Assembly: GCF_007829335.1 (NCBI RefSeq) | Contig: NZ_VIWO01000016.1 | Coordinates: forward strand, 20,325 to 84,324 | DNA length: 64,000 nucleotides | DNA from: Chitinophaga polysaccharea | GTDB taxonomy: Bacteria > Bacteroidota > Bacteroidia > Chitinophagales > Chitinophagaceae | Direction: 5' to 3' | Shown here: positions 52,857 to 61,362 of the stretch, one piece after another | Position numbering within the stretch: position 1 is the stretch's first letter | Layout: each line of letters begins with the position of its first letter | The notes under the pieces: model-generated | The model's database searches: none | What the model saw: only the letters and a program-made list of their open reading frames with translations | Told to the model about the DNA's origin: nothing | Translations under genes and position numbers: made by a program

Positions 52857-53843
52857 TTATTTCAAGATGATTTGTGATCCCCGCTTTTCCACAGTGATCT
52901 CGTAAGTAAGCCCGATGACATTTAATGTACTATCCAGCGAACTGTTGGTGAAGGTAGAATTTATCTGTAAATCGCGTTTGCTGCTATTGGCAATGACAAT
53001 GTTTATACCGTAGGCTTCATTGAGAATATCCACCAGTTTCCAGAGCGGCGTCCCATTACACACGAAGGTCTGAGTGCGGTAATAATTGTACAGCTCATCT
53101 GTGTTGTTTTGCTTGGTGGGTGCAGCTTCGCTGTCGGTCACGATAGCTTTTTCATGAGGCTTCAGCTGTACGCTGTTCTCATGTTTACTCACTTCTACAG
53201 CGCCGGTTTCTACGATCACCTCTATTTTTCCATGGATACTCTTTACATTAAATGAAGTACCCAACACTTTTACCGTCACGTCGTTTACCTTGAGTATAAA
53301 AGGTTTCCCGGGATCCTGGGCTACATTAAAAAATGCTTCCCCGGTCAGGTGTATATTTCTTTCCTTCTTAAAGTTGGCGGCATAGGTGATGGTAGACTGC
53401 TTGTTGAGCGTTACTTCAGAGCCGTCGGGCAGTAACTCCTGTTTAATCTGTCCCTCCGAACGCACAATGGTAGAAGCGTTAGCGCCTCTTTGCGAAATAA
53501 ACCATACACCGGCAGCGCCTAATAGCACCAATAGCACAGCAGCTATACGCAGGAAACTACGCCAGGGCGAAACGCCGGCATCGAGTTGAATGATACGGGT
53601 ATTGTTTTCGTTGGTACCTACCCGTTGTTGAAAGCGCATCCAGGCATCCTGTTCATTCACAGTACTTACTACTGCCAGTTTTTTACTTTCTTCCCAGATA
53701 ATCCGGAAGTGTTCAAAATAACGTTGATGATCTTCCTTCTCTGCCAACCATGTTGTTATGGCTGCTTTTTCCGCCGGCGTAGTGATATCCAGCAGGTATT
53801 TCACCAGCAGATCATCGTTTATATAGTCAGATTGTTGTTTCAC
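52857..53843 (-). CDS. FecR-family anti-sigma factor / transmembrane sensor
   Basis: A 328-residue inner-membrane protein. The N-terminal cytoplasmic anti-sigma region (DYINDDLLVKYLLDI; WLAEKEDHQRYFEHFRIIW) precedes a single TM helix (about 90-110; LRIAAVLLVLLGAAGVW). The periplasmic FecR domain (GSEVTLNKQSTITYAANF, GEAFFNVA, VLGTSFNVKS) and a C-terminal STN-like segment (TFVCNGTPLWKLVDILNEAY) follow. The start codon is GTG at 53843; no in-frame ATG is near. It begins 10 nt after the sigma gene, and the STN-repeat gene starts 15 nt after its stop. It would pair with that STN domain in the periplasm. Confidence 0.9.
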   Translation of the reverse strand: MKQQSDYINDDLLVKYLLDITTPAEKAAITTWLAEKEDHQRYFEHFRIIWEESKKLAVVSTVNEQDAWMRFQQRVGTNENNTRIIQLDAGVSPWRSFLRIAAVLLVLLGAAGVWFISQRGANASTIVRSEGQIKQELLPDGSEVTLNKQSTITYAANFKKERNIHLTGEAFFNVAQDPGKPFILKVNDVTVKVLGTSFNVKSIHGKIEVIVETGAVEVSKHENSVQLKPHEKAIVTDSEAAPTKQNNTDELYNYYRTQTFVCNGTPLWKLVDILNEAYGINIVIANSSKRDLQINSTFTNSSLDSTLNVIGLTYEITVEKRGSQIILK

Positions 53844-53853
53844 AGATTCACTT

Positions 53854-54426
53854 TTACAGGTGGAGCAAAATTAATAACAAGGGCAGAAAATCTACCAGGT
53901 TGAGTCGTAGTAAGCGTAATGCTTTCCCCATCTGATTTTCCACAGTTTTTATAGAGATATCCAGGCGGTCAGCTATTTCCTGGTATTTTAGTTCTTCAAA
54001 TCGACTCAACTGAAAAACCGTCCGGCATTTTTCGGGAAGTGCCTGTAATGCCTGTTCCAGCTTTTCTTCCAGCTCCCTTAATATTACTTTACCGGAAGTA
54101 TTGCCGGTATCATGATCATTGCTCATCTGGTATTTGGTATGTGCCTGATGTGTGGCTTTTACTTTCTGGTGGCGGATATAATTGATACACTCATGATATA
54201 CCGCGCGGTACAGGTAGCCGGAAACAGATTGCTTAATGGTGATATCACCGGACTTTTCCCAGAGTTTACAAAACACATTTTGCACCATCTCCTCTGCCAT
54301 CACTTCATCTTTCAATAATGTACACGCATACGCATGCAAGCCTTTAAAATGAGTTTTAAAAACCTGTTCAAATGTTAATGAGTTTTCTATTTCCGGTACT
54401 GCAGTACCCGGATGACTAAATTCCAT
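53854..54426 (-). CDS. RNA polymerase ECF sigma-70 factor
   Basis: A 190-residue sigma factor from ATG 54426. Region 2 is FEQVFKTHFKGLHAYACTLLKDEVMAEEMVQNVFCKLWE. Region 4 is LPEKCRTVFQLSRFEELKYQEIADRLDISIKTVENQMGKALR, with the recognition helix. It belongs to the Bacteroidota FecI-like group. An extended GTG start at 54495 is rejected because a perfect -7 element at 54450-54457 lies within that extension. It heads the operon sigma, FecR, STN-repeat and surface-repeat gene, all on the minus strand. Confidence 0.92.
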   Translation of the reverse strand: MEFSHPGTAVPEIENSLTFEQVFKTHFKGLHAYACTLLKDEVMAEEMVQNVFCKLWEKSGDITIKQSVSGYLYRAVYHECINYIRHQKVKATHQAHTKYQMSNDHDTGNTSGKVILRELEEKLEQALQALPEKCRTVFQLSRFEELKYQEIADRLDISIKTVENQMGKALRLLRLNLVDFLPLLLILLHL

Positions 54427-54791
54427 GCGTAGGGTTTGATATCTAACGTCAAATATAATTCCTTCTGCCAATTGAACTGATTTATTATACGACACCCATT
54501 GAGGTACTTACCCCTATGCTGTGTACTAATAATTTTCCGGGAGAAGAGATAGTGGGCGGGAACTTTCGGCGGTGCAAGCATCCACCACGTTGTTTGTCAA
54601 TCAATTATACTCAATTAAAAGGGAATGGGTGGCTTTGGTGAAATTCAGTCTAAAACCGATGCATTCCGCCACCACCTGTTATTTCATCACAATTATATCT
54701 ATTAATCTTTTCTTGTCACTTTAACATTACATTATATTCATTTTAAAGAATATTTCACAACTGGACAATTAATATTGTGGAAATTATCCCG
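54427..54791. promoter_or_regulatory. Divergent promoter region of the sigma/FecR locus and ompH
   Basis: The 365-nt region has no gene. On the minus strand TATATTTG (54450-54457) is an exact TAnnTTTG element, giving a start about 17 nt before ATG 54426. No TTTG -33 element is at the standard spacing, which could indicate a different sigma or an activator. The ompH side has AT-rich sequence without a clear promoter. Confidence 0.45.
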
Positions 54792-55292
54792 ATGAAAATT
54801 ATCTGTACACTTTTCTTATTACTGATGGGAAGTACTGTCCTTTCCGCTCAATCCAAAACAGGCTATATTAATTTCCAGGAAATGATCGGGCTGATGCCGG
54901 AAAGCAAGCTGGCAAACGACAGCTTAAATATGTTGCAGGACAAGCTGAACAAAGATGGACAACAACTGATAGAAGAATACAAAAAGAAGCTGGTTGAATT
55001 TGACAGTACCAGTAAAACTATGAGCCAGAACATGCTGGAGGTAAAGACAGGAGAATTGAAATCTGCCCAGGCCAGCATTCAACGATACAAGGACATGTCT
55101 GAGCAGAGCATCGCTGCCAGGGAACAGGAATTACTCACACCTATATTAGATAAAGCAAAAAAGATTTTAAAGGCGGTGGCTAACGAAAAAGGCTACACGC
55201 TCGTGATTGATAACTCCAGAGAGGCGGTATTAGTTTCCGCACCATCCGACGACCTCATGCCAGCCGTGAAAGAGAAATTGGGGATCAAGTAA
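54792..55292 (+). CDS. OmpH/Skp-family periplasmic chaperone
   Basis: A 166-residue protein from ATG 54792; a GTG 15 nt upstream is less likely. It has a signal peptide ending around LSAQ. The remainder is mainly a long alpha-helical coiled coil (SLNMLQDKLNKDGQQLIEEYKKKL; AREQELLTPILDKAKKILK) with a small beta core at each end (TGYINFQEMIG; YTLVIDNS), the Skp jellyfish pattern. Skp holds outer-membrane proteins in the periplasm before BamA insertion. It is unlinked to bamA here. A 32-bp inverted repeat follows the stop. Confidence 0.86.
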   Translation: MKIICTLFLLLMGSTVLSAQSKTGYINFQEMIGLMPESKLANDSLNMLQDKLNKDGQQLIEEYKKKLVEFDSTSKTMSQNMLEVKTGELKSAQASIQRYKDMSEQSIAAREQELLTPILDKAKKILKAVANEKGYTLVIDNSREAVLVSAPSDDLMPAVKEKLGIK

Positions 55293-55298
55293 TGAGGG

Positions 55299-55419
55299 CA
55301 TTTGAATATTTAGTTATTTAGTTATTTGCCTGACGTAAAGCATTTACCGTTTCTTCCGCCATTCTATATCCTGTAGATGCTGACCGTCGGCAAATAATTA
55401 AATAACTAAATGTCAAATG
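55299..55419. repeat. Imperfect inverted repeat after ompH
   Basis: Left arm 55299-55330 and right arm 55389-55419 are reverse complements over about 30 bases with a few mismatches and one gap. Both contain the AT-rich motif ATTTAGTTATTTG or its complement, separated by 58 nt. It lies between the convergent ompH and GNAT genes. It may act as a bidirectional terminator, or be a remnant of a small mobile repeat. Confidence 0.6.
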
Positions 55420-55433
55420 TAACCAACAAAGAA

Positions 55434-55733
55434 CTATATGTGTAAGCCATGTGCCAGCAATGATTTCCACTGCGGATGGCTACGTACAAATTCTGCTACT
55501 TTTTTGCTGGAAGGTACCATGCGGATGTTCTGTGCTGAAATTTCCTCCATCACTTTACCCAGCATCATTGGTAACACTCCCTGCTTTTCCAGTACCGGCG
55601 GTACCTCAGCTCCTGTCAGGAAAATACGGCTGCCGTTTCTCTCATAAATTACTTTCGCCAGCTGTCCCGCAATATGTGCTTCAAACTGCCTGGCTTCTTT
55701 GTTGTCAATGATTTTAAAATCCTTCATGATCAT
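55434..55733 (-). CDS. Small GNAT-type N-acetyltransferase (YjdJ/NATD1-like)
   Basis: A 99-residue protein starting at ATG 55733 (or ATG 55727). The order of elements matches the short GCN5-related family PF14542: EARQFEAHIAGQLAKVIY, SRIFLTGAEVPPVLEKQGV, LGKVMEEISAQNIRMVP and SKKVAEFVRSHPQWKSLL. The classical acetyl-CoA loop is only weakly recognisable, as in other YjdJ-type proteins. Upstream codons back to 55847 form no plausible N-terminus. The product is probably cytosolic. Substrates of these enzymes are largely unknown. Confidence 0.7.
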   Translation of the reverse strand: MIMKDFKIIDNKEARQFEAHIAGQLAKVIYERNGSRIFLTGAEVPPVLEKQGVLPMMLGKVMEEISAQNIRMVPSSKKVAEFVRSHPQWKSLLAHGLHI

Positions 55734-55909
55734 AATTATTTTTACATAATGTTCCTCGAAGTAGCGTAATAATGGGAAGTATCCTATGCAAAAGGGAAGT
55801 TGAAATAAGATAGCATGGTTGGTATTAAAATACCTTAAAAAGTCCATTCCGCCTGCAAATATACTAATAAAACAGCAGAATACCGTGAAACATCAATATG
55901 TAGAAATAA

Positions 55910-56782
55910 TTAATACTTAAAGTACCTGACAGGCATGCCTTTAACAGGAAGATGCACGTGAAACACGCTGCCACTCAACGGATACTTAGCTACCTCTGCC
56001 GCCGTCATGTGTTCCCGTGCCGTCGTAATCAGCATCTCATTCCCATTTGCCCCACCGAAAGCACAAGACGACACATGCGGCGCCGGCACCTCCACCTTAG
56101 CCAACAACGCTCCCGTATCCGGATGCCAGCAGTAAACACCACTACCGCCCCACTGCGCTACCCATAACATACCATCCGCATCTATAGCCATACCATCCGG
56201 CCAGCCCAGCTCCTTGGGCACCTTTACCGCTATACGTGTAAACACAATTTCTCCTGTTTGTTCATCATAGCTGAATTCCTGTACCGTTCCCGTATGCGTA
56301 TCGTTGTAATACATTTTATTCTCTCGCCATACCAGCCCATTGGAAATGGTAACACCCCGCAACTTTACTACCGGCGCCTGTTTACCGGTAATACAATACA
56401 ACGTGCCGGTACCTTCTGTGGCCGGCATTTGCATGGTACCTATCCACAAACGACCCGCCGGGTCACACTTCCCATCATTACAACGCAGTTGCTGCTCCCC
56501 GTGCAATACCGTTATCAAAGGCCCTACGCCATGCTCCGGTGAAAAAAATGCCACCCCTTCTTTCAACCCCACCAGCAACTCATTACGGCCGGCCACCGGT
56601 ACCAGGGTACTTACATAAGTGCCCGCATCAAAGGCTTGTTGCCGGCCGGCAACATCTCTCAAATAAATCTTATGCCCTAATATATCTACCCAGCACCAAC
56701 TGTTTCTTTCGGGCCACCAGCAAGCTCCTTCTCCCAGTTCGTCGGGCAATGCAACCAATAATTCTGCCTGGTACAATTTCAT
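55910..56782 (-). CDS. SMP-30/gluconolactonase/LRE family protein
   Basis: A 290-residue beta-propeller hydrolase. Metal-binding residues of the SMP-30 family are visible: Glu18 in ELGEGACWW, Asn in VTISNGLVW, Asn/Asp in KMYYNDTHTG and Asp in GWPDGMAID. CNDGKCDPAGRLWIGTM is a family signature. Enzymes of this type open sugar lactones such as gluconolactone. It is cytosolic (no signal). It is monocistronic and divergent from the membrane-protein pair. Confidence 0.9.
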   Translation of the reverse strand: MKLYQAELLVALPDELGEGACWWPERNSWCWVDILGHKIYLRDVAGRQQAFDAGTYVSTLVPVAGRNELLVGLKEGVAFFSPEHGVGPLITVLHGEQQLRCNDGKCDPAGRLWIGTMQMPATEGTGTLYCITGKQAPVVKLRGVTISNGLVWRENKMYYNDTHTGTVQEFSYDEQTGEIVFTRIAVKVPKELGWPDGMAIDADGMLWVAQWGGSGVYCWHPDTGALLAKVEVPAPHVSSCAFGGANGNEMLITTAREHMTAAEVAKYPLSGSVFHVHLPVKGMPVRYFKY

Positions 56783-56922
56783 ATAACGTGTTTCGTGTTT
56801 TGTAATGCGTTTTATTCACGCCTGTTCCGCTACAGGACTACATCACAATATATACTTTTATGTACTGATATCGTATATTGCAGCTATTATGATTGCCAAT
56901 TACCCGCTCTTTAACTCCAATT

Positions 56923-57906
56923 ATGAACATTAAAGTATTTGAAAAACTCCATGCGGAAGGACTGATCAACGATACTGCACTGGAAGCTGTAAAAAACAGC
57001 GAAGCGAACCGCCTGTTTTCCGTTCACTGGGAAATCAAAACATTGCTGTATCTCGGCGTATTACTACTCAGCGGTGGCCTCGGTATCCTCATTTATAAAA
57101 ATATAGATACCATTGGCCACCAGGTAATCCTGCTGATCATCGGCGTGATCTGCGCCGGCTGTTTCGGTTACTGCATCCGGCAAAAGGGACCTTTCTCCTG
57201 GCAACAGGTAAAAGCGCCCAACGCCTTTTTCGATTATGCGTTGCTGTTAGGGTGTCTTACTTTTGTGTCCTTTATCGGGTACCTGCAGTTCCAGTACAAT
57301 ACCTTCGGCACGGCTTACGGACTGGCCACTTTCATCCCCCTGACCATACTTACATTTAGCGCCTACTACTTCGATCACCTGGGTGTGTTATCGATGGCCA
57401 TTACTAACCTGGCCGCCTGGATGGGCATTGCAGTAACGCCTTTCCAACTGCTTTCTGCCAACGATTTCAGCAACGAGCGCATGGTGGTCACCGGTGCACT
57501 ACTGGGTGTATTTCTTTTGCTGCTGGCGAATTTGTCCGGCTGGAAAAATCTCAAAAAGCACTTCGCCTTTACGTACCAGAACTTCGGCGCTCATATTTTT
57601 TTCATTGCCTGCATTGCCGCTACGTTTATATTCGATTGGCAGTGGCTCCTGTGGCTTGGCGCCATGATGCTGGTGGCTGTTTACATTTTCCGGCAGGCGT
57701 TTAAAGAAGGCTCTTTCTACTTTGTGTTGATCACCGTATTGTATGGCTATATCGGTTTAAGCATACTGGTAGGACGTTTACTCCTTGCCTCCCAGGATAT
57801 TGGCGCCATATATATTGGCCTGTTGTACATGATTGGATCCGCCATCGCCGTGATCCTGCTCCTGATTAACCTCAACAAAAAAATGAAACATGCTCGCGTA
57901 CAATAA
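56923..57906 (+). CDS. DUF2157-family membrane protein
   Basis: A 327-residue protein starting at ATG 56923. The N-terminal 45 residues are cytosolic (KLHAEGLINDTALEAV). About nine to ten TM helices follow, starting with TLLYLGVLLLSGGLGILIY. This matches DUF2157, a family of unknown function often fused or paired with similar multi-TM proteins. Its end overlaps the next membrane gene by 17 nt, so the two are coupled and probably form one complex. Confidence 0.8.
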   Translation: MNIKVFEKLHAEGLINDTALEAVKNSEANRLFSVHWEIKTLLYLGVLLLSGGLGILIYKNIDTIGHQVILLIIGVICAGCFGYCIRQKGPFSWQQVKAPNAFFDYALLLGCLTFVSFIGYLQFQYNTFGTAYGLATFIPLTILTFSAYYFDHLGVLSMAITNLAAWMGIAVTPFQLLSANDFSNERMVVTGALLGVFLLLLANLSGWKNLKKHFAFTYQNFGAHIFFIACIAATFIFDWQWLLWLGAMMLVAVYIFRQAFKEGSFYFVLITVLYGYIGLSILVGRLLLASQDIGAIYIGLLYMIGSAIAVILLLINLNKKMKHARVQ

Positions 57907-59059
57907 CGATACCCTCAACAATCTCGACATAAAAGAGGAAGCGGAAAAAGCGCTGCGAAAAGACTGCATCGATGCAGCTACTTACCAGGCAATTACTACC
58001 GCACATCCGGTCAACTTTTATACGCCCAATCCCGTTATCAGGGCCGGGCTGTTTATTCTCACGCTCATTGTGGTTAGCCTGTCGCTGGGATTCATGACCC
58101 TGGTATCGCTGACTGCAATGAAAGATGAAAAAAACTTTGGCGGCCTCTGTATATTCGCCGCCCTGTTGTGCTATGGGGCCCTGGAATTATTTTTACGGGA
58201 GAAGAAATTATTCCGCGCTGGTGTAGATGATGCGTTACTATGGTGCACGGTATCGCTCCTGCTAAGCAGTCTCGCTATTTACGGTACAGATTCCACGCTT
58301 ACCTGGAGCCTGGCAGTGTTGGCACTAACGCTCACGGCTACACTCCGCTTTGCGGATATGGTGATGGCCGCAGCAGCTTTCCTGGCCCTATTGGCACTCG
58401 TGTTTGTACTGGCACTTAAAACAGGCGTCGTTGCCAGAACGGTAATCCCGTTTTTAATCATGGCGTTCTCCCTGCTTGTTTATTATGCCTCCAGGAAAGG
58501 AATCATGCAACCTGCCTGCAAACATTACCGCGCTTGCTTAACAGTGGTATCGGTACTTTCCTTATTGACATTATATTTAGCGGGCAACTACTTTGTTGTA
58601 CGGGAGTTGAGCAACGAGCTGTTCGACCTGCAGTTGCAGCCAGGACAAAGCATTCCCGCCGCATCGTTCTTCTGGGCGTATACGGTGATAGTACCCCTCG
58701 TATACCTCTATCTCGGTATCCGCAAAAAAGATACGATCCTGTTGCGTACCGGCATGATATTGCTGGCCGCCATTGTCTTTACCATTCGTATATATCACAG
58801 TGTAATGCCGCTGGAAACGGCCATGGTATTAGGTGGGTTGGTGTTAACCGTAGGCGCCTGGGCCTTAATCCGTTACCTGAAAGTACCACGCCACGGCTTC
58901 ACTTATGAAGAAGACGCAGATCCTTCCCTGGCAGATAAACTAAAAATTGAGTCGCTCATCATTGCGCAAACCTATGCGCCTGTTGCCCAAACACCGGGGA
59001 ACAATATGGATTTCGGCGGTGGCAGTGGCGGCGGTGGTGGCGCCTCCGGCGACTATTAA
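57890..59059 (+). CDS. Multi-TM membrane protein with Gly-rich C-terminus
   Basis: A 389-residue protein with ten or so TM helices (about 50-340) and a conserved N-terminal soluble segment. The last 15 residues are almost only Gly, Ser and Ala (FGGGSGGGGGASGDY). Similar tails end YgcG/TPM-type proteins, but the TM core is instead DUF4401-like (weak). Its start overlaps the DUF2157 gene by 17 nt. A 16-bp G-run hairpin terminator follows at once. Confidence 0.74.
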   Translation: MLAYNNDTLNNLDIKEEAEKALRKDCIDAATYQAITTAHPVNFYTPNPVIRAGLFILTLIVVSLSLGFMTLVSLTAMKDEKNFGGLCIFAALLCYGALELFLREKKLFRAGVDDALLWCTVSLLLSSLAIYGTDSTLTWSLAVLALTLTATLRFADMVMAAAAFLALLALVFVLALKTGVVARTVIPFLIMAFSLLVYYASRKGIMQPACKHYRACLTVVSVLSLLTLYLAGNYFVVRELSNELFDLQLQPGQSIPAASFFWAYTVIVPLVYLYLGIRKKDTILLRTGMILLAAIVFTIRIYHSVMPLETAMVLGGLVLTVGAWALIRYLKVPRHGFTYEEDADPSLADKLKIESLIIAQTYAPVAQTPGNNMDFGGGSGGGGGASGDY

Positions 59060-59083
59060 ATAAACGTTTTTTCACATAATAGT

Positions 59084-59121
59084 AAGGGGGGCAAAGGAAT
59101 GATGTTTCCTTTGCCCCCCTT
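59084..59121 (+). terminator. Strong intrinsic terminator
   Basis: A 16-bp perfect stem (59084-59099 with 59106-59121) has a 6-nt loop and a run of six G/C pairs. A short T-run follows. It ends the membrane-pair transcript and separates it from the tRNA genes on the other strand. Confidence 0.85.
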
Positions 59122-59154
59122 TGCTATCACTTATAGGCGCCTATGGGCATAAAA

Positions 59155-59185
59155 AAGCCTGATTGAATTATTTTCAATCAGGCTT
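59155..59185 (-). terminator. Terminator of the tRNA-Gly transcript
   Basis: A 13-bp perfect stem (59155-59167 with 59173-59185) with a 5-nt loop is followed on the minus strand by six T. It lies 6 nt beyond the 3' end of the nearer tRNA-Gly. Confidence 0.85.
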
Positions 59186-59190
59186 AAAAG

Positions 59191-59263
<73 letters not shown>

Positions 59264-59366
59264 ATAGTATTAAGAACTTCGGGACCTGTGTCACATCAAC
59301 GGATCATCAACTTATGACGGATCAATCACCGGATGTTTATATTCGTTTATCCCTCACGAATATCAG

Positions 59367-59439
<73 letters not shown>

Positions 59440-59528
59440 AGGTATTAAGAACTTCGTTATTTTAAGATCTTTTCCGACTAACCGCATCCGTTCGTTTGCT
59501 TTGCCCGGCGGCGTTTTCGTTGGGATTG

Positions 59529-59558
59529 CAAAGATAGGAAACGGACTGAAAACACAAA
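59529..59558 (-). promoter_or_regulatory. Promoter of the tRNA-Gly genes
   Basis: On the minus strand TTTG (59555-59558) and TATCTTTG (59529-59536), 18 nt apart, match the Bacteroidota promoter consensus. Transcription would start near 59522, giving an 80-nt leader to the first tRNA. Confidence 0.7.
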
Positions 59559-59665
59559 ATTTTTTTTCAAACTTTTCTTAAAAAACTTTGCACGGAAAGG
59601 TATAACAACTTCCTGAAACACAATACAGTGGAGCATTTACAACGAAAAAGTAGAACACTTTTTAT

Positions 59666-60892
59666 TTACATCATGTCCGTAACAGCGGCTTCACGCACTA
59701 CCACCGTCTTCTTTTTCAACTTCCTCCGCCGTCCCCACCAGATGTAAAAGCCCGTTACTGGCAAAGAAGCACAGATAAAACTGATAACGAAAGCCAGGAT
59801 CTTCCCCGGTAATCCGGCAATGGCCCCCACGTGAATATCGTAGTTCATGTCTATTAATCGTTCTCCCCGGTTCTTATGCGCATCATTGCGTCGGCCCAGC
59901 AACCTGGCGTTGTATTGGTCAAATTGCAACTCATCCGCTCCGTAATACGTTTCTTTCCCCTTGTATCCGCCAATCAGGTTAACCCCTTTTTCTCCCCTGG
60001 CCGGATATATAAATATACGGCGGGCGCCTTTCAGCATACCCTGCGCCTGCCCGAATGCCGCGTCCAGCGGATCTTGCGTAAGGGTAACCGTGCTTTTCGC
60101 CGACTCCTTTAGCGCTCTATCGGGGGGCGTGATGGTACCTGCAGCCGCCACATAAACAGTAGCCTGGAACCAGGTAAATGCCCATACCATACCCGTTAGC
60201 GCAATCACCAGGGCGATAATCAACGCATAGAAACCCAACACGTTGTGCAGGTCGTAGTTCACCCGCTTAAAACTGGCCTTCCACTTAACTTTAAAACTCT
60301 TTTCCCGGTTAGCTTTATTCCACTTTTTGGGCCACCACATGATCAAGCCGGTGATCAGCAACAACACGAAAATGAAGGTGCTCCAGCCTATAATGGGCTG
60401 CCCATAAGGCGTATTCAGCAACAGGCTCCAGTGAATGGCCTTTACAATGGAAAAGAAATTGTGTTTATAATCGATCTTACCTGTTACCTGACCGGTATAA
60501 GGATTCAATAAAACCACATCGTAATATTCCACCCCCCCAAAATAGGTCAGTGCCGTATCGTTGCCTTTATAAGCCATAAATTCCCAGGCATGATCCGGGC
60601 GGGTATAGGTAGTAATGTTCAGGATAGATTTATCGGCCCCCAGGGCCGCCTGGGCTGTCTTTTTCAGCTCGCTCAACGGAAGCACCGGCATTTGCTGTGG
60701 AGCAACAAACAGCTGCTTTCGGTAATAGTAATCATTGATTTCTTTCTGGAAAACAAATAAACAGCCGGTTACGCTGATGATAAGCACAATCAGGCCCGAT
60801 CCCAGGCCCAGCCAGAGATGTAACTTATCTACTACAATACGGAACCTGGATTTGGACGATTGCTTCTTTAATTTATCTGTTCGCTTAAACAT
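59666..60892 (-). CDS. PepSY-domain inner-membrane protein (iron-regulated/PiuB-like)
   Basis: A 408-residue protein with four TM helices typical of PepSY_TM proteins: TM1 in HLWLGLGSGLIVLIISVTGC, TM2 near 165-190, TM3 near 215-245 and TM4 near 365-385. Two PepSY-like periplasmic domains lie between them. Family members are linked to iron-siderophore reduction or release at the inner membrane; a TonB receptor is not adjacent here. The C-terminus is basic. A separate terminated small membrane-protein gene lies upstream. Confidence 0.85.
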   Translation of the reverse strand: MFKRTDKLKKQSSKSRFRIVVDKLHLWLGLGSGLIVLIISVTGCLFVFQKEINDYYYRKQLFVAPQQMPVLPLSELKKTAQAALGADKSILNITTYTRPDHAWEFMAYKGNDTALTYFGGVEYYDVVLLNPYTGQVTGKIDYKHNFFSIVKAIHWSLLLNTPYGQPIIGWSTFIFVLLLITGLIMWWPKKWNKANREKSFKVKWKASFKRVNYDLHNVLGFYALIIALVIALTGMVWAFTWFQATVYVAAAGTITPPDRALKESAKSTVTLTQDPLDAAFGQAQGMLKGARRIFIYPARGEKGVNLIGGYKGKETYYGADELQFDQYNARLLGRRNDAHKNRGERLIDMNYDIHVGAIAGLPGKILAFVISFICASLPVTGFYIWWGRRRKLKKKTVVVREAAVTDMM

Positions 60893-61009
60893 ATTACTTC
60901 CGCCGGGCTATATCTGCGGGAGATGCAAAAGTCTGGCTAAAGCCATATAAACAGGCATCGGATCGGGAAATTCATTTACGCAATAGGGAAATCCCCCGGA
61001 ATAAAAAAA

Positions 61010-61032
61010 CCTCCACCGGAAACCGGTGGAGG
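61010..61032 (-). terminator. Strong terminator after the 66-residue gene
   Basis: A perfect 10-bp stem (61010-61019 with 61023-61032) and AAA loop is followed on the minus strand by seven T. It ends the small membrane-protein transcript 28 nt downstream of its stop. Confidence 0.85.
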
Positions 61033-61059
61033 CAGGATAATTATGTTGAAGCAGTAGCT

Positions 61060-61260
61060 TTACTTATATTTTGGATTATACAGTGTACTTTCCTGCACCT
61101 TTACATCTGGCTTACCTTGATATTTGTGTTTGTAAAGATTATAGCAACCACCCAGCATGAAAGCTATAAAACAAAACAATTGCACGTAAAAAAGCCAGCG
61201 GGAGCGGGAAACCTTATCTAAGGTAATATCATTCTTATTTTCTACTGTTTTCTGTTCCAT
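61060..61260 (-). CDS. Small single-TM membrane protein (66 aa)
   Basis: A 66-residue protein with a charged N-terminus, one TM segment (YVQLFCFIAFMLGGCYNLYK, about residues 26-45) and a short basic/aromatic tail (YNPKYK). The family is not recognised. It has its own terminator and lies upstream of the PepSY gene on the same strand. It is expressed separately, and no membership in a complex can be inferred. Confidence 0.62.
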   Translation of the reverse strand: MEQKTVENKNDITLDKVSRSRWLFYVQLFCFIAFMLGGCYNLYKHKYQGKPDVKVQESTLYNPKYK

Positions 61261-61362
61261 AATCAGTTTATTTCCGGTGCAAACCTACATAATATTTTGA
61301 AATTTTCGAATTTTCCCCGGCAGTAATTTTAAGCTAGTAGGATCTTTCCCCGAAACCCGCTC

